From the NCBI GenBank assembly GCA_016125045.1, contig WGML01000006.1, forward strand, positions 310,001-374,000: DNA of 64,000 bases. The letters run 5' to 3'. Every line of letters begins with the position of its first letter. Positions within the stretch are counted from its first letter, which is position 1. This stretch comes from a bacterium. GTDB lineage: Bacteria; Pseudomonadota; Alphaproteobacteria; Caulobacterales; Hyphomonadaceae. A model generated the notes under the pieces. That model searched no databases, was not told the origin of the DNA, and worked only from the letters and a program-made list of their open reading frames with translations. The translations under genes and the position numbers were made by a program. Of the stretch, positions 26,570-37,596 are shown one piece after another.

Positions 26570-28795
26570 GTGTCGAGCGAACGCTGGATGCGGCTGAGAC
26601 GCGGCGCCGCGCTGACAGCCGTCCTGTCGGCCGCGTGCGGCGCAAGCCTCGCGCAACAGCCCACCCCCGCAGGCGGCGAACAGACGACAGGCGGGAGCGC
26701 CGCGCCATCCGCGAGCAGCCAGGTGTTCGAGCCCGGCTATTTCAGGGCGTTCAACCCGGTCAACGCGGCGGACATGGTGACGCGCGTTCCGGGCTTCGAG
26801 ATCGATGACGGCGACGAGCGCCGCGGGTTCGGGGCGACCGCGGGCAATGTGCTGATCAACGGCGTGCGGCCAAGCTCGAAGGCCACGATTTCCGAACAGC
26901 TTCGACGCATCCCGGCGGACACGGTTCTGCGGGTGGAGCTGCTCTCGGGCGGAAGCAGCGGTTCAGACGTGCGCGGCCAGTCGCGCCTCGTCAATGTGGT
27001 GCTGAAGCCGACCTCTCAGGCGGGATCCCCGGTCACCTTCGTTGTCGGGCTGCGCCATTTGGAGTACTCCGACCGCATCGGCTACACGCTGCAGCTCTCC
27101 AAATCGTTCCGCCTGAGCCCGAACGCGGAGATCGCGGTCGACCTGCAGGCCCCCAACATCAGGGGGCGAGGAGAGATTTTCGAGGCCCGCCGCAACGGCG
27201 CAGGCGTGCTCACCCTGATCGAGGACCAGTTCAACCAGCCAAACTTCATCGGCTGGCAGGGGTCGGCAAATCTGAGCTGGAAGCCGAGCGCGACGGACAC
27301 GGTGAGGCTGAACGGCCTCTACAATTTCAGCGACAACTCGACCGGCATCGGAGTGGTGCAGGCCAACGGCGCCGGCGTGCTGCGCAGCTCGACCTATGGC
27401 GCGACACTCTATCCCGCCGTCCGGAGGGGCGAGGTCGGCGGCGACTGGGAGCATGCGTTCGGCGGCGGACGAACGCTGAAGCTGATCGGTCTAACTTCGT
27501 TCACGGAGAACGACACCGACCAGACGCTCGACACGTTCATCAGCACGGGCCAGCGCGTGCGCTCGCGTCGGCAGGTCCAGACCTCGCTCAGCCGGGAGAC
27601 CGTGGGCCGGGTTGCGCTCTCGGCGCCGTTCGGCGCAACGCACACGCTGGAATTCGGCGGCGAGGCGGCGCTCAACAGCCGCGACAGTTCGTTGCGGATC
27701 GACACCAGCCCCTGCTCGCCGACGGAACCGTCAAGCTGCAGCTCCGACGAGACGCTGGTCGAAGAAATCCGCGGCGAGGCGTTCATCAGTGATTTCTGGC
27801 GGGCGAGCGAAACCGTGGTCGTGGAGGCGGGTTTCACACTTGAGGCGTCGCGCATCACCCAGTCCGGATCGCAGGCCGAGGAACGCAGTTTCACCTATCC
27901 CAAGCCGAATCTGGCGGCGACCTGGTCGCCCGCCGAGGGCGGCGTCTGGCGCGCCAGCATCGAACGCGACATCGCACAGCTCGACTTCGCCGAATTCGCC
28001 CTCGCCGTGAACCCGCTCGACGACACCTCGCTCGTCGGCAATCCGACCCTCGAGCCCGAGAAGGCGTGGAAGGCGCGGCTCGAATGGGATCGCCGGTTCG
28101 GCAGCCGGGCGGCGCTGACGATCGGCCTGTTTCACGACGAGGTGGAGGATGTCCGCGATCTCGTGGTGCGCGACATCGACCTGACATCCGCGGTGGACCT
28201 CGCCGACGCCGTCGGCAACATCGACCGGGGGCGCCGGACGGGGATCGAACTGCGCGGCGCCCTGCCCCTCGACCGGATCGGCCTCGCGCGCGGTGATTTC
28301 CGCTTCAACGCGGTGGCGCAGGAGACGTCGCTTGAAGACCCGCTGACAGGCGAGTCGCGCCCGTTCTCGTCCGGCGACAACGCCAATCAGGGACCGCGCA
28401 GGGGCGGGGCCGCCGGCGGACCGCCGCCGCTCAGCGTCGGCAACCGGGACTGGGGCTATGTGATGTCGGTGCGTCAGGAGCTGCCGCCCATCAAATCGGC
28501 CTGGAGCGTGTCGCTGGCGCAGAACAGCGAGCGCCGGGAATTCCGCCTGAACGAGGAGGTTGTCATCGACCGTCCGGACCCGAGGCTGGACGTGAATTTC
28601 GAAACCACGGCGCTCGCGGGGCTGAATATCCGCTTCGGTGTCGGCAACATCTTTTCGCCGCAGGAAATCCGCAAGCGGACGTTCTTTGCGCCCGACCGCA
28701 CGAGCCAGGCGATCTCCGAGACCCGGCGGCGCACCAACAAGGGCGGCCCGGACGGCACGATGACCTATTCGGTTCAAGTGTCCGGAAAATTCTGA
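26570..28795 (+). CDS. TonB-dependent outer-membrane receptor
   Basis: A 741-residue protein with a signal peptide (RGAALTAVLSAACGASLAQQ). The plug domain begins FNPVNAADMVTRVPGFEIDDGDERRGFGATAGNVLINGVRPSSK, and a beta barrel ends in the aromatic signature YSVQVSGKF. The start is a GTG at 26570; an ATG six codons in is possible. A clear TonB box is not visible. The plug with short VLINGVRP and the compact barrel resemble a receptor subgroup common in Caulobacterales and Sphingomonadales whose ligands are unknown. A GC-rich hairpin without T tract (ggccgg-N6-ccggcc, 28801-28818) follows the stop. Confidence 0.85.
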   Translation: MSSERWMRLRRGAALTAVLSAACGASLAQQPTPAGGEQTTGGSAAPSASSQVFEPGYFRAFNPVNAADMVTRVPGFEIDDGDERRGFGATAGNVLINGVRPSSKATISEQLRRIPADTVLRVELLSGGSSGSDVRGQSRLVNVVLKPTSQAGSPVTFVVGLRHLEYSDRIGYTLQLSKSFRLSPNAEIAVDLQAPNIRGRGEIFEARRNGAGVLTLIEDQFNQPNFIGWQGSANLSWKPSATDTVRLNGLYNFSDNSTGIGVVQANGAGVLRSSTYGATLYPAVRRGEVGGDWEHAFGGGRTLKLIGLTSFTENDTDQTLDTFISTGQRVRSRRQVQTSLSRETVGRVALSAPFGATHTLEFGGEAALNSRDSSLRIDTSPCSPTEPSSCSSDETLVEEIRGEAFISDFWRASETVVVEAGFTLEASRITQSGSQAEERSFTYPKPNLAATWSPAEGGVWRASIERDIAQLDFAEFALAVNPLDDTSLVGNPTLEPEKAWKARLEWDRRFGSRAALTIGLFHDEVEDVRDLVVRDIDLTSAVDLADAVGNIDRGRRTGIELRGALPLDRIGLARGDFRFNAVAQETSLEDPLTGESRPFSSGDNANQGPRRGGAAGGPPPLSVGNRDWGYVMSVRQELPPIKSAWSVSLAQNSERREFRLNEEVVIDRPDPRLDVNFETTALAGLNIRFGVGNIFSPQEIRKRTFFAPDRTSQAISETRRRTNKGGPDGTMTYSVQVSGKF

Positions 28796-28885
28796 GCGGC
28801 GGCCGGCGAACTCCGGCCGGCTTGCTGAACCGGGAGCGGCGGGGGTAGGTTTCGGGTTCCTGAAACTTGGGCGGGGCGATGGCCG

Positions 28886-29611
28886 ATGTCCGAACGCACC
28901 TGGATAACCCCGGCGAACATCATCTCGATCGCCGGCATCGGCATTGCGGCGGCGGTCGGCGTCGCGGTCGGCAATCCGTCCGGTCAGGAGTTCATGTGCG
29001 GCGTGAACGAGTTCTTCTGCGCCGATGTCGAGCCGGTGAATGTGGTGGCGTGGGGCGAAGCGTTCGACATGGACGCCTGGTGCCTTGAACACGTCTACAA
29101 GCCCGCGCGCGCAGCGGAGGCCGCCGGAGAACCGCCGCCGCCGGGCGATTGGAGCGAGTGTGTCTCCGACCTGTCGCTCGACACGGCGACAGCGTTCACC
29201 CGCCCGCTCGATGTCGTTGCGGAAGGCTCAACGCTCGAACTCTCGGTCAATCTCAGCTTCGAGTACGACCCGATCCGCGATCCAAAGCCCTTCACGATCC
29301 GGCTTCAGTGCGGTCACATGCCCGCCGGCAGTTCAAGCTGGGATGTCGCACCCTGCCGGTTCACCTCGACGAGCCGCGGCTATGGGACGAGCTTCCCGCC
29401 GTCAGATCTGGTTGAGGCGGGCGAATTTGTGCGCGCAGGGCTGGAGCCAAGCCCGAGTTTCGTCTTCGCGAGCCGCTGGGGGCTCGAACTCGCCGGCTAC
29501 ACCGACACCTACCATCTCAAGCCGGGTCGCTACCGGGTGACGGTGAAAGTCGCCGATCAGCCGGACCGCGTCGCCCGGCGCGACGCGACCTTCCAGTTCG
29601 AGGTGCGATAG
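28886..29611 (+). CDS. Hypothetical membrane-anchored extracytoplasmic protein
   Basis: A 241-residue protein with one N-terminal transmembrane segment (NIISIAGIGIAAAVGVAVG) followed by a Cys-containing region (FMCGVNEFFCADVE; CLEHVYK; WSECVSDL) and a beta-rich domain (STLELSVNLSFEYDP, GRYRVTVKVADQPD). Six Cys suggest disulfides outside the cytoplasm. The C-terminal part reads like an immunoglobulin-like fold. I do not recognise a family. It follows the TonB receptor after 90 bases on the same strand and ends at a strong bidirectional terminator shared with hppA. Confidence 0.55.
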   Translation: MSERTWITPANIISIAGIGIAAAVGVAVGNPSGQEFMCGVNEFFCADVEPVNVVAWGEAFDMDAWCLEHVYKPARAAEAAGEPPPPGDWSECVSDLSLDTATAFTRPLDVVAEGSTLELSVNLSFEYDPIRDPKPFTIRLQCGHMPAGSSSWDVAPCRFTSTSRGYGTSFPPSDLVEAGEFVRAGLEPSPSFVFASRWGLELAGYTDTYHLKPGRYRVTVKVADQPDRVARRDATFQFEVR

Positions 29612-29623
29612 CCCGAAAAGGCG

Positions 29624-29654
29624 AAAGGCCCGGACGAGTGCCGCCCGGGCCTTT
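29624..29654. terminator. Bidirectional intrinsic terminator
   Basis: aaaggcccgg (29624-29633) and ccgggccttt (29645-29654) form a 10-base-pair stem with an 11-base loop between the convergent hypothetical gene and hppA. The A-run on one side and T-run on the other serve both strands. Confidence 0.8.
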
Positions 29655-29682
29655 GCATTGGACCAGCAGCTTCAGGCCGCCG

Positions 29683-31878
29683 TCAGTGCGATCCGGCCGC
29701 CATCGCCGCGAGCATGAGCAGCGCAACGATATTGGTGATCTTGATCATCGGGTTCACGGCGGGTCCCGCCGTGTCCTTGTAGGGGTCGCCGACCGTGTCG
29801 CCGGTGACCGCGGCCTTGTGAGCGTCCGACCCCTTCTTGTGGACGACGCCGTCCTTGTCGCGGAAACCGTCCTCGAACGACTTCTTGGCGTTGTCCCATG
29901 CGCCGCCTCCCGCCGTCATGGAGATGGCGACGAAGAGGCCGGTCACGATCACGCCGAGGAGCATCGCCCCGAGAGCGGACAGCGCCTGGCTCTTCGCGAC
30001 GTCAGAGAAGCCGCCGATGGCCCAGATCCCGAAGAAGAGAACGATCGGCGACAGCACCGGGAGAAGCGACGGAACCACCATCTCCTTGATCGCGGCGCGG
30101 GTGAGCATGTCGACCGCTCTGCCGTAATCGGGCTTGGCGGTGAACTCCATGATGCCGGGGATCTCCCGGAACTGGCGGCGAACCTCCTCGACCACGGCCT
30201 GAGCCGCACGTCCGACCGCCATCATCGACATGCCGCCGAAGAGATAGGGCAGCAGGCCGCCGAAGAGCAGACCGACGACGACATACGGGTTGGAGAGCGA
30301 GAAATCCGCCTCGACGCCGAAGAGGAAGCTGCCCTCTCGCGCCTGACCGGCGAAATATTCAAGGTCGGCTGTATAGGCCGCAAACAGCACCAGCGCTCCA
30401 AGCCCCGCCGAACCAATGGCGTAGCCCTTGGTGACGGCCTTGGTGGTGTTGCCGACCGCATCGAGCGTGTCCGTGGTTTCGCGCACCGAATCGTCGAGCG
30501 ACGCCATCTCCGCGATGCCGCCCGCATTGTCGGTGACCGGGCCAAAGGCGTCGAGCGCGACGACCATGCCGGCCAAGGCGAGCATGGTGGTGACCGCGAT
30601 CGCGACGCCGATCAGGCCGGCTAGCGAGTAGGTGAAGATGATCCCCGCAATGATGATGAGCGCCGGGACGGCGGTCGCCTCGAGCGAAACCGCGAGGCCC
30701 TGGATCACGTTGGTGCCGTGACCGGACACCGACGCCTGCGCGATCGACCGGACCGGGCGGAAATTGGTGCCGGTGTAGTACTCGGTGATCCAGATGATGA
30801 GACCGGTGACGACAAGGCCCGCGACGCCGCAGAAGAAGAGATCCGCGCCGGTGATCACAAACCCGGTCGACGTGACGATTTCCGCGCTCCAGCCGCCAAG
30901 CTCGGCGCCGCCCATATTGCCGAGCGCGATCTCGATCGCGAGGGCGAGCGCCGGGATGGAGAGGATGGCGGAGGCGATGAAGCCCTTGTAGAGCGCGCCC
31001 ATGACGTTGCGGGAGCCCTTGCCGAGACGCACGAAGAACGTGCCGGCGATCGAGGTGAAGATGCAAACGCCCGAGATCACGAGCGGAAGCATCATCATCG
31101 GGGTGGCGGCGTTCGAGCCGGCGAAGAAGATCGACGCGAGCACCATGGTCGCGACGATGGTGACGGCGTAGGTTTCAAACAGGTCGGCCGCCATGCCCGC
31201 GCAGTCGCCGACATTGTCGCCGACATTGTCCGCGATGGTGGCCGGGTTGCGGGGATCGTCCTCCGGGATGCCCGCCTCGACCTTGCCGACCATGTCGCCG
31301 CCGACATCCGCACCCTTGGTGAAGATACCGCCGCCGAGCCGCGCAAAGATGGAGATGAGCGACGCGCCAAGCCCGAGCGCCACAAGGGCGTCGACCACCG
31401 TGCGGTCGGTGGGCGCGTTACCGAGCCCGATCGTGAGCAGCGCAAAATAGCCGGCGACGCCGAGCAGCGCGAGACCGACAACCAGCATGCCGGTGACCGC
31501 GCCAGACTGGAAGGCGACGTGCAGGCCCTGCGACAGCCCCTTGGAGGAGGCTTCCGTCGTGCGCACGTTCGCCTGAACCGACACCTTCATGCCGATGAAG
31601 CCCGCCGCGCCGGACAGCACCGACCCGATGATGAAGCCGACCGGCGCCTCCCAGTTCCGGAAGAAGAAGGCGAGCGCGATGACCACGACCACGCCGACGA
31701 TGGCGATCGTCTGATACTGGCGCTTCAGATAGGCGTTTGCGCCCTCCTGGATCGCGCCGGCGATCTCCTGCATCCGGGCGTTGCCCGCGGGCAGGCCCAT
31801 GAGGCGCTGCGTTGTGATGACGCCGTAGATGACGGCGACAATGCCTGCCAGCAGCGGCAGCCACAGCGAAAGCGACAT
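29683..31878 (-). CDS. hppA: Membrane proton-translocating pyrophosphatase, K+-independent type
   Basis: A 731-residue protein with about 16 membrane helices. The active-site loop [54 protein letters not shown] holds the DxxxD pyrophosphate/Mg sites. The motif [16 protein letters not shown] carries Lys where K+-dependent enzymes have Ala, so this should be the K+-independent H+-pump type. It hydrolyses PPi and pumps protons out of the cytoplasm. A Shine-Dalgarno (aggatctcc) precedes the ATG. It is monocistronic and ends at the bidirectional terminator. Upstream 273 bases, shared with the divergent DMT gene, carry no gene. Confidence 0.97.
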   Translation of the reverse strand: MSLSLWLPLLAGIVAVIYGVITTQRLMGLPAGNARMQEIAGAIQEGANAYLKRQYQTIAIVGVVVVIALAFFFRNWEAPVGFIIGSVLSGAAGFIGMKVSVQANVRTTEASSKGLSQGLHVAFQSGAVTGMLVVGLALLGVAGYFALLTIGLGNAPTDRTVVDALVALGLGASLISIFARLGGGIFTKGADVGGDMVGKVEAGIPEDDPRNPATIADNVGDNVGDCAGMAADLFETYAVTIVATMVLASIFFAGSNAATPMMMLPLVISGVCIFTSIAGTFFVRLGKGSRNVMGALYKGFIASAILSIPALALAIEIALGNMGGAELGGWSAEIVTSTGFVITGADLFFCGVAGLVVTGLIIWITEYYTGTNFRPVRSIAQASVSGHGTNVIQGLAVSLEATAVPALIIIAGIIFTYSLAGLIGVAIAVTTMLALAGMVVALDAFGPVTDNAGGIAEMASLDDSVRETTDTLDAVGNTTKAVTKGYAIGSAGLGALVLFAAYTADLEYFAGQAREGSFLFGVEADFSLSNPYVVVGLLFGGLLPYLFGGMSMMAVGRAAQAVVEEVRRQFREIPGIMEFTAKPDYGRAVDMLTRAAIKEMVVPSLLPVLSPIVLFFGIWAIGGFSDVAKSQALSALGAMLLGVIVTGLFVAISMTAGGGAWDNAKKSFEDGFRDKDGVVHKKGSDAHKAAVTGDTVGDPYKDTAGPAVNPMIKITNIVALLMLAAMAAGSH

Positions 31879-32151
31879 GAAGGAGATCCTCTCGAACGAA
31901 TTGGAACTGTGTTGGTCTAGGTGAGGGCCTGGTTGTGGACCCTAGGTGGTTTGAACTGGTTAAGCGATCGTGCCTGACGTTGATGCGTCGCCTGAAAGGT
32001 TGATCGCGGGTGAATGGTCGTGTCCCCTGACATTGCCCACAGCGCCGCGCGTCCGCCCGTCCAGAATCCGCGGGAACATGCCCAAATTGCCGCCCCGGCG
32101 CAACACCCTTGAAACTGGATCGTTTTTGCTTTCAATCGACAGGCGAGCCAG

Positions 32152-33156
32152 ATGAAGCTGGCGCGCGCTGCCGCGGGGTGGATGGCCATGTCGGAGCCTG
32201 TGATCCCTTCCGCGGCGGGCGGTGCGACTCCGACCGCCGGGGTGGCCGCCGCGCGCACGGGCGTTTCGCCGATCGCAATGGCGCTGACCGCGGTTTTCCT
32301 CGGCTGCGTGCTGGATGCGGTGATCAAGCATCTCGGCGCCGCCTATACGGCGATCTTGATTGCGGCCTGCCGGTACACCGCTGGCGCGCTGATCGCGGGG
32401 AGTGTGTTCATCGCCGCCCGCAAGCGGCTTCCGCCGGTCGACCGCCTGCGCGCGCATGCCCTGCGCGCCCTCGCCGCAGCATCGTCCGCCGTCCTTTTCT
32501 TCCACACGCTCTCGGTCCTGACCCTCGCGCAGGCCACCGTTGTCGGCTTCGCCGCACCGCTGATGATCGCGCCGCTCGCCAGCCTGTTGCTGAAGGAGCG
32601 GATGCGGCCGCTTGCGGTGGTTGCCATCCTGATCGGGTTCGCCGGGGTTCTGATCGTGGTGGTCGGCATGCCCGGCCTCGCCTCGCGCACGCCGCGCTGG
32701 GATGGCGCGCTCGCCGCGATCGGCGCGGCGGTGCTCTACGCTTTGCAGATGGTGCTGCTGCGCCAGCTCGCCCAAAGAGAGGATGCGCTCACCAACACCC
32801 TGACCGGGAACGTCTTTCCGGCGCTCTACCTCCTCATCCCGGCGATTCTGCTTGGGCAGGCGCCGGCGATGGCCGACCTGCCATGGTTTGCCTTGCTTGG
32901 GCTGATCGGGTTCACGCTGTGGCTCCTGATGGCGCGCGCCTACTCGATGGCTCCGGCGCAAACCCTCGCGCCGACAGAGTTCTCGGCGCTCGTCTGGAGC
33001 CCGGCGATCGGCTTTTTCATCTTCCAGGAAGCGCCGGGCCTGAACACGATCATCGGCGGGGTCGTCGTGTCCGCGGCCGTGGCGCTGGTGATCTTCGACG
33101 ATGCGCGCGGCCGACGCCGCGGCGGCGCGCAGGTGGAGCCCTCTCCCACAGGTTGA
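32152..33156 (+). CDS. DMT superfamily (EamA) transporter
   Basis: A 334-residue protein with about ten membrane helices in two EamA repeats. The first starts PIAMALTAVFLGCVLDAVIKHLGAAYTAILIAACRYTAGALI and the second near WDGALAAIGAAVLYALQMVLLRQLA. The segment LAQATVVGFAAPLMIAPLASLLLKE is the typical EamA end-of-repeat sequence. Such proteins export metabolites or amino acids; the substrate is unknown. The start at 32152 has aggcgag ten bases upstream; ATGs at 32182 or 32188 are alternatives. Confidence 0.85.
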   Translation: MKLARAAAGWMAMSEPVIPSAAGGATPTAGVAAARTGVSPIAMALTAVFLGCVLDAVIKHLGAAYTAILIAACRYTAGALIAGSVFIAARKRLPPVDRLRAHALRALAAASSAVLFFHTLSVLTLAQATVVGFAAPLMIAPLASLLLKERMRPLAVVAILIGFAGVLIVVVGMPGLASRTPRWDGALAAIGAAVLYALQMVLLRQLAQREDALTNTLTGNVFPALYLLIPAILLGQAPAMADLPWFALLGLIGFTLWLLMARAYSMAPAQTLAPTEFSALVWSPAIGFFIFQEAPGLNTIIGGVVVSAAVALVIFDDARGRRRGGAQVEPSPTG

Positions 33157-33247
33157 TCGGGTTCAGGTCTCTTCGCCGCTGGCGCGATGAGACGACGCAC
33201 GGCAGACTCCCGGACATCGTCATGCTGTCAAATGGAGACACCGGCAG

Positions 33248-33916
33248 ATGAAACGCATCCAGACACTCGCCGTTCTGCTCGCGGGAGCGGGCGCCGCCGG
33301 CGCGGCGCATGCCGAAGATCGCGGCCTTGCGGTAAGCGCCGGCCTCGGCACCACGGGCGGCATCGTCGAGGCGCAGGCCCAGATCACGCCGTTCGTGCAG
33401 CTCCGCGGGGGATTCAACTACCTCTCCTATGGCGTCGACGACACCTATGACGACATTGCCTATACGGGCGATCTCGACCTTTCGACGCCGGCGGCGTTCC
33501 TCGACGTGCGTCCGTTCGCAAACAGTTTCATCCTGACGGGCGGCGCCTATTTCGGGGACAAGGAGCTGAACCTGAACGCGCGCCCGACGACCAATGTCGA
33601 GATCGGCAACCAGACCTTCACCCCGGCGCAGGTCGGTTCGCTCGACGCCGTCGCGACGCTGGAGGATGTCGCGCCCTTCCTCGGGCTCGGCTTCGATACG
33701 ACCTTCCAGGGAACAGGGAATTTCGGCTTCAAGCTGATCGTGGGCGCGATGTTCACCGGATCGCCGAGCGTGAACCTCACCTCGACGGGCGGCACGCTGT
33801 CGAACGATCCGACGCTGCAGGCCGAGATCGCGCGCGAGGAAACCCGGCTGCAGGACGAGGTGAACGACTACGAGGTCTATCCCGTCATCCAGGCCGGGCT
33901 CACGTTCCGGTTCTAG
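33248..33916 (+). CDS. Outer-membrane beta-barrel protein of unknown function
   Basis: A 222-residue protein with a clean signal peptide (QTLAVLLAGAGAAGAAHA) and alternating hydrophobic/polar strands (VQLRGGFNYLSYGVDD, SFILTGGAYFGDKELNLNAR, FGFKLIVGAMFTG). It ends in the outer-membrane insertion signal GLTFRF. It resembles small OmpW/OprF-size barrels from alphaproteobacteria, but no named family is evident. It lies after the DMT transporter on the same strand with a 91-base gap. Confidence 0.65.
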   Translation: MKRIQTLAVLLAGAGAAGAAHAEDRGLAVSAGLGTTGGIVEAQAQITPFVQLRGGFNYLSYGVDDTYDDIAYTGDLDLSTPAAFLDVRPFANSFILTGGAYFGDKELNLNARPTTNVEIGNQTFTPAQVGSLDAVATLEDVAPFLGLGFDTTFQGTGNFGFKLIVGAMFTGSPSVNLTSTGGTLSNDPTLQAEIAREETRLQDEVNDYEVYPVIQAGLTFRF

Positions 33917-33926
33917 GGGTCGACCG

Positions 33927-34451
33927 TCAGCCCGAGCGGGCGGCGGCGCCGGCGTTTTCCTTCGCCTGTTCCTCGCGCCATTTCTCGCGCTGACGTTCCA
34001 GTTCGTCAGCCGGGCAGTCGCCCATGAAGGTGGCGTCGGCGCTCATCGAGAGGCCGGCGACGATGATGCCCCACCGGGCGCTGCCCTTGGCGCGGACCGA
34101 CAGACGGTCGGCGACATGGGTGATCCGCGCATCGGCCTTGCCGGACACATCGCCCTTGCAGATGAGCTTGAACGTGTAGCCGTCCGACGTGGGCACGACA
34201 TTGTCGACGGTGCAGCCCTCGTCGAGATCGCGGGCGAGGCGTGACAGCGTGATCTTCGCCTTCTCCGGGATGAGGCATTCGAGATTGGTCTCGGAACTGT
34301 TGAACACGCCGAGGATCGAGGTCTGCTGCTCCCACTTCCACATGCCGGGCTTGGCCGCGATTGCGCCGTCCTTGACGGAGTCGGCGGACGCCAAACCAAG
34401 TGTGGCGACGGCAAGAGCTGCGATGCTCGCGATCCTCAAAGTTGCCGACAT
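33927..34451 (-). CDS. DUF3617 family periplasmic protein
   Basis: The start is set at 34451 (MSATLRIASIAALAVATLGLASA), giving 174 residues with a signal peptide. KPGMWKWEQQTSILGVFNSSETNLECLIPEKAKITLSRL is the DUF3617 pattern: a Pro-Gly-x-Trp start, then a conserved Cys, and a second Cys in DEGCTVDN. Function unknown. The Glu/Lys-rich tail (ERQREKWREEQAKENAG) is helical. It is convergent with the outer-membrane protein gene (10 bases between) and downstream of the rhomboid gene on the same strand. Confidence 0.75.
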   Translation of the reverse strand: MSATLRIASIAALAVATLGLASADSVKDGAIAAKPGMWKWEQQTSILGVFNSSETNLECLIPEKAKITLSRLARDLDEGCTVDNVVPTSDGYTFKLICKGDVSGKADARITHVADRLSVRAKGSARWGIIVAGLSMSADATFMGDCPADELERQREKWREEQAKENAGAAARSG

Positions 34452-34529
34452 GCGCGTCTCCTGGTTCCTGACGTCCGGCCCCACAAGACGGCTTGTAACC
34501 TGAACGGGGGCGGAACGCACGTTTGGGCG

Positions 34530-35207
34530 TCATTCATCTTGCAGGGATTGCGGGCTCTGGCCGGCGCCGAGGACCAGCATCGCGATCGCGCCCGCGACAT
34601 AGCCGCCGGCATGCGCCTGCCACGCGACCGCTGCGCCGGCGAGGGCAGGACCGATGAAGACCATCGCCACGTTGGCGAGCGCGAACGCCGCGGTCATGCT
34701 GAGGAACGCCGGGGACAGGGGCGAGCGCAGTCGGCCCGACGGATCGATCAGGAAGGCGGCCGCCCACATGCCCGAAACTCCGCCGGAGGCGCCGACGGCG
34801 AGGCTCGCCTCGTGCGGGTTCAGCGCCAGGAATGCGACCCCGCCGCCGACCACCGAAGCGATGAACACCAAGATCCAGCGGGCTGTTCCGGCCGCGTCCG
34901 CCCCAAACCGGCGGGCGACCGGCGCCCCGAGCGCGAGGAGCATGGTCGCGTTGATCAGGACATGCGCCCAGCCGCCGTGCAGAAACCCATGCGTCAGCAG
35001 CGTCGCCCATTTCTGGAGCGGGTTCTGATAGCCGGACGGGTCCTCGAAACGGCTGGGGAACACCGCCCAGTCGACGATCAACCGCTCCTGGACCTGCGGC
35101 GGCGCAAGCGCGATGGCGGCGTGAAGAATGACGAGCAAGGCGGCCACGGCGATCACCACGGCCGGGGCGTTCACGAGCGGCTCGCGGCCGGAGGTGGGTG
35201 CTTCCAT
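34530..35207 (-). CDS. Rhomboid family intramembrane serine protease
   Basis: The start is set at 35207 (MEAPTSGREPLVNAPAVVIAV), giving 225 residues; the track start is upstream in a shadow frame. It has six to seven membrane segments. The catalytic Ser lies in LAVGASGGVSGMWAA (GxSG) and the His in AWQAHAGGYVAGAI. The L1 loop LLTHGFLHGGWAHVLINATMLLALG is the conserved rhomboid HxxxHxxxN-like segment. It cleaves transmembrane helices of unknown substrates. It is downstream of the GNAT gene in the ilvC-side run of minus-strand genes. Confidence 0.92.
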   Translation of the reverse strand: MEAPTSGREPLVNAPAVVIAVAALLVILHAAIALAPPQVQERLIVDWAVFPSRFEDPSGYQNPLQKWATLLTHGFLHGGWAHVLINATMLLALGAPVARRFGADAAGTARWILVFIASVVGGGVAFLALNPHEASLAVGASGGVSGMWAAAFLIDPSGRLRSPLSPAFLSMTAAFALANVAMVFIGPALAGAAVAWQAHAGGYVAGAIAMLVLGAGQSPQSLQDE

Positions 35208-35302
35208 GCGCTCAAGATGGCGGCGCGCGTGGGGGGATGCAACGGGCGGGGGACCAAAGCCCGGATCGCCCTCCCGCCCGGACCACTTTCCAGCCCAGGC
35301 CG

Positions 35303-35845
35303 CTAAAGCGCCTTGCCCATGCGGACGCCCGGGACGTCGACGCCGTTGGCGGACGCCGCGATGATGCGCTCGATCGCGGTGTAGCCGCAGGCAAGGTAGA
35401 GCGGCTCGCCGGACATCGTCGCCATGAGTTCGACGCGGGCGAAACCCGCCGCCCGCGCCGCCGCCTCGCACAAATCCAGCACCATCCGCCCGACCCCGCG
35501 CCTCGCGAAGTCCGGGTGGGTGTACATGGCGCGGATGCGGGCTGCGTCCTTAGCGATATCCAGCAGGGCGGCGTTTCGCTGGCTGGTGGAGTGGTCGCCG
35601 CCATAGAGGGTTGCGCGCCGCGACCAGCCGCCGCATCCGGCGAGGCGACCGGACGCCGGGTCCTCGATCAGGATATAGCTTCGATCGGCGATCAGCTGGG
35701 TGTCGAGCCCCATGATCGAGCGCGAGAGCGCGACCTGGTCAGGGTCGAGAAACGCCTTCAGATGCGCCGAGATCGCCGCATCCATGAGCGCGGCGATGGC
35801 GGGAATGTCCGCCTCGACCGCCCAGCGGTGGGTGAAGGGGGGCAT
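35303..35845 (-). CDS. GNAT family N-acetyltransferase
   Basis: A 180-residue protein with a GNAT fold: the N-terminal RWAVEADIPAIAALMDAAI, the acetyl-CoA pyrophosphate loop ARRGVGRMVLD preceded by IRAMYTHPDF, and the C-terminal YLACGYTAIERI. The acceptor is unknown. It follows ilvC by 43 bases on the same strand and precedes the rhomboid gene by 95 bases; co-transcription with ilvC is plausible. Confidence 0.88.
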   Translation of the reverse strand: MPPFTHRWAVEADIPAIAALMDAAISAHLKAFLDPDQVALSRSIMGLDTQLIADRSYILIEDPASGRLAGCGGWSRRATLYGGDHSTSQRNAALLDIAKDAARIRAMYTHPDFARRGVGRMVLDLCEAAARAAGFARVELMATMSGEPLYLACGYTAIERIIAASANGVDVPGVRMGKAL

Positions 35846-35888
35846 ATCAGACCTCGGCCGCCCGCATGCCGCCCCCTCCCCTCATGAG

Positions 35889-36908
<1,020 letters not shown>

Positions 36909-36937
36909 GTCGTTGGGCTTTCTCTGTTCAAGATCAT

Positions 36938-37279
36938 TCATGCGCGCGTTGAAGCGATGCCGACAAGTTCGGCCAGCACGTCGCGGACCTCTGCGATCAA
37001 TTCCGGCGAGGCGCGCCCGATGACGTCAAAACCCCGTGTCGGGCGGTGCACGGACCGAATCTGATCGACGAGGACCGCCCCCGACACGCCGTCCTGGTTC
37101 TCGAAAAAAACCTTGAACGGCCAGGCGCCGGCGTTCGACGTGATCGGGCAGATGATCGCCATCTCGCTCACATCGTGAAACGTCGCGGAAGACAGGACCA
37201 ACGCGGGCCGCACCCCGCCCTGCTCACGGCCCCGGACCGGTCGGAAGTCCACCCGCACGAAGTCGCCGGTGTCGATCAT
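36938..37279 (-). CDS. mazF: MazF/PemK-type mRNA interferase toxin
   Basis: A 113-residue protein of the PemK/MazF fold: [32 protein letters not shown], then ICPITS and [14 protein letters not shown]. The conserved Arg of the PxRPALV segment and the Ser/Thr of CPITS match the catalytic/ligand positions of the family. Toxins of this type cut mRNA at short specific sites unless bound by the antitoxin. It overlaps mazE by four bases (ATGA) and lies inside the Ile/Val gene block between ilvN and ilvC. Confidence 0.92.
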   Translation of the reverse strand: MIDTGDFVRVDFRPVRGREQGGVRPALVLSSATFHDVSEMAIICPITSNAGAWPFKVFFENQDGVSGAVLVDQIRSVHRPTRGFDVIGRASPELIAEVRDVLAELVGIASTRA

Positions 37280-37581
37280 TTGGGGGATCCGTCGCGATCT
37301 TCAGAATCATACCATCGCTCGGCGCCGCGATCCGGCCCCCAATCCACCGGTTCCGGCGCCCGGCCGCCAGCCGCCAGAATAGCGCGAGCCTCAGAGACCA
37401 TCTCCTCAAGCGTCTTTCTTGCGCTCAGCCGGTCCGGCGCCCGAACCACCCGAACGCCGTCGCCAAAGAGCTCCAGCTCCGCCTCCGCCCCGGCCTTCAG
37501 GCCGAGCTGCTTCACCACGATCTTCGGCAGGCGGATGGCGAGGCTGTTGCCCCACTCGGAAACCTTCACACGAATGGCCAT
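37276..37581 (-). CDS. mazE: MazE/AbrB-type antitoxin
   Basis: A 101-residue protein whose first 50 residues are a swapped-hairpin AbrB domain (IRVKVSEWGNSLAIRLPKIVVKQLGLKAGAEAELELF), which binds DNA as a dimer. The C-terminal half (LEEMVSEARAILAAGG, then an acidic tail) should wrap MazF. Such antitoxins repress their own operon with the toxin as co-repressor. The perfect palindrome 16 bases upstream of the ATG (37597-37615) is the obvious operator. Confidence 0.92.
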   Translation of the reverse strand: MAIRVKVSEWGNSLAIRLPKIVVKQLGLKAGAEAELELFGDGVRVVRAPDRLSARKTLEEMVSEARAILAAGGRAPEPVDWGPDRGAERWYDSEDRDGSPK

Positions 37582-37596
37582 GATTTCATCCCTTTC

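Noticed and set aside
31879-32151. Possible small RNA or fluoride-type riboswitch upstream of hppA
   Set aside because: Only a loose ctagg-containing imperfect repeat near 31918-31950 was found, and no consensus pseudoknot.
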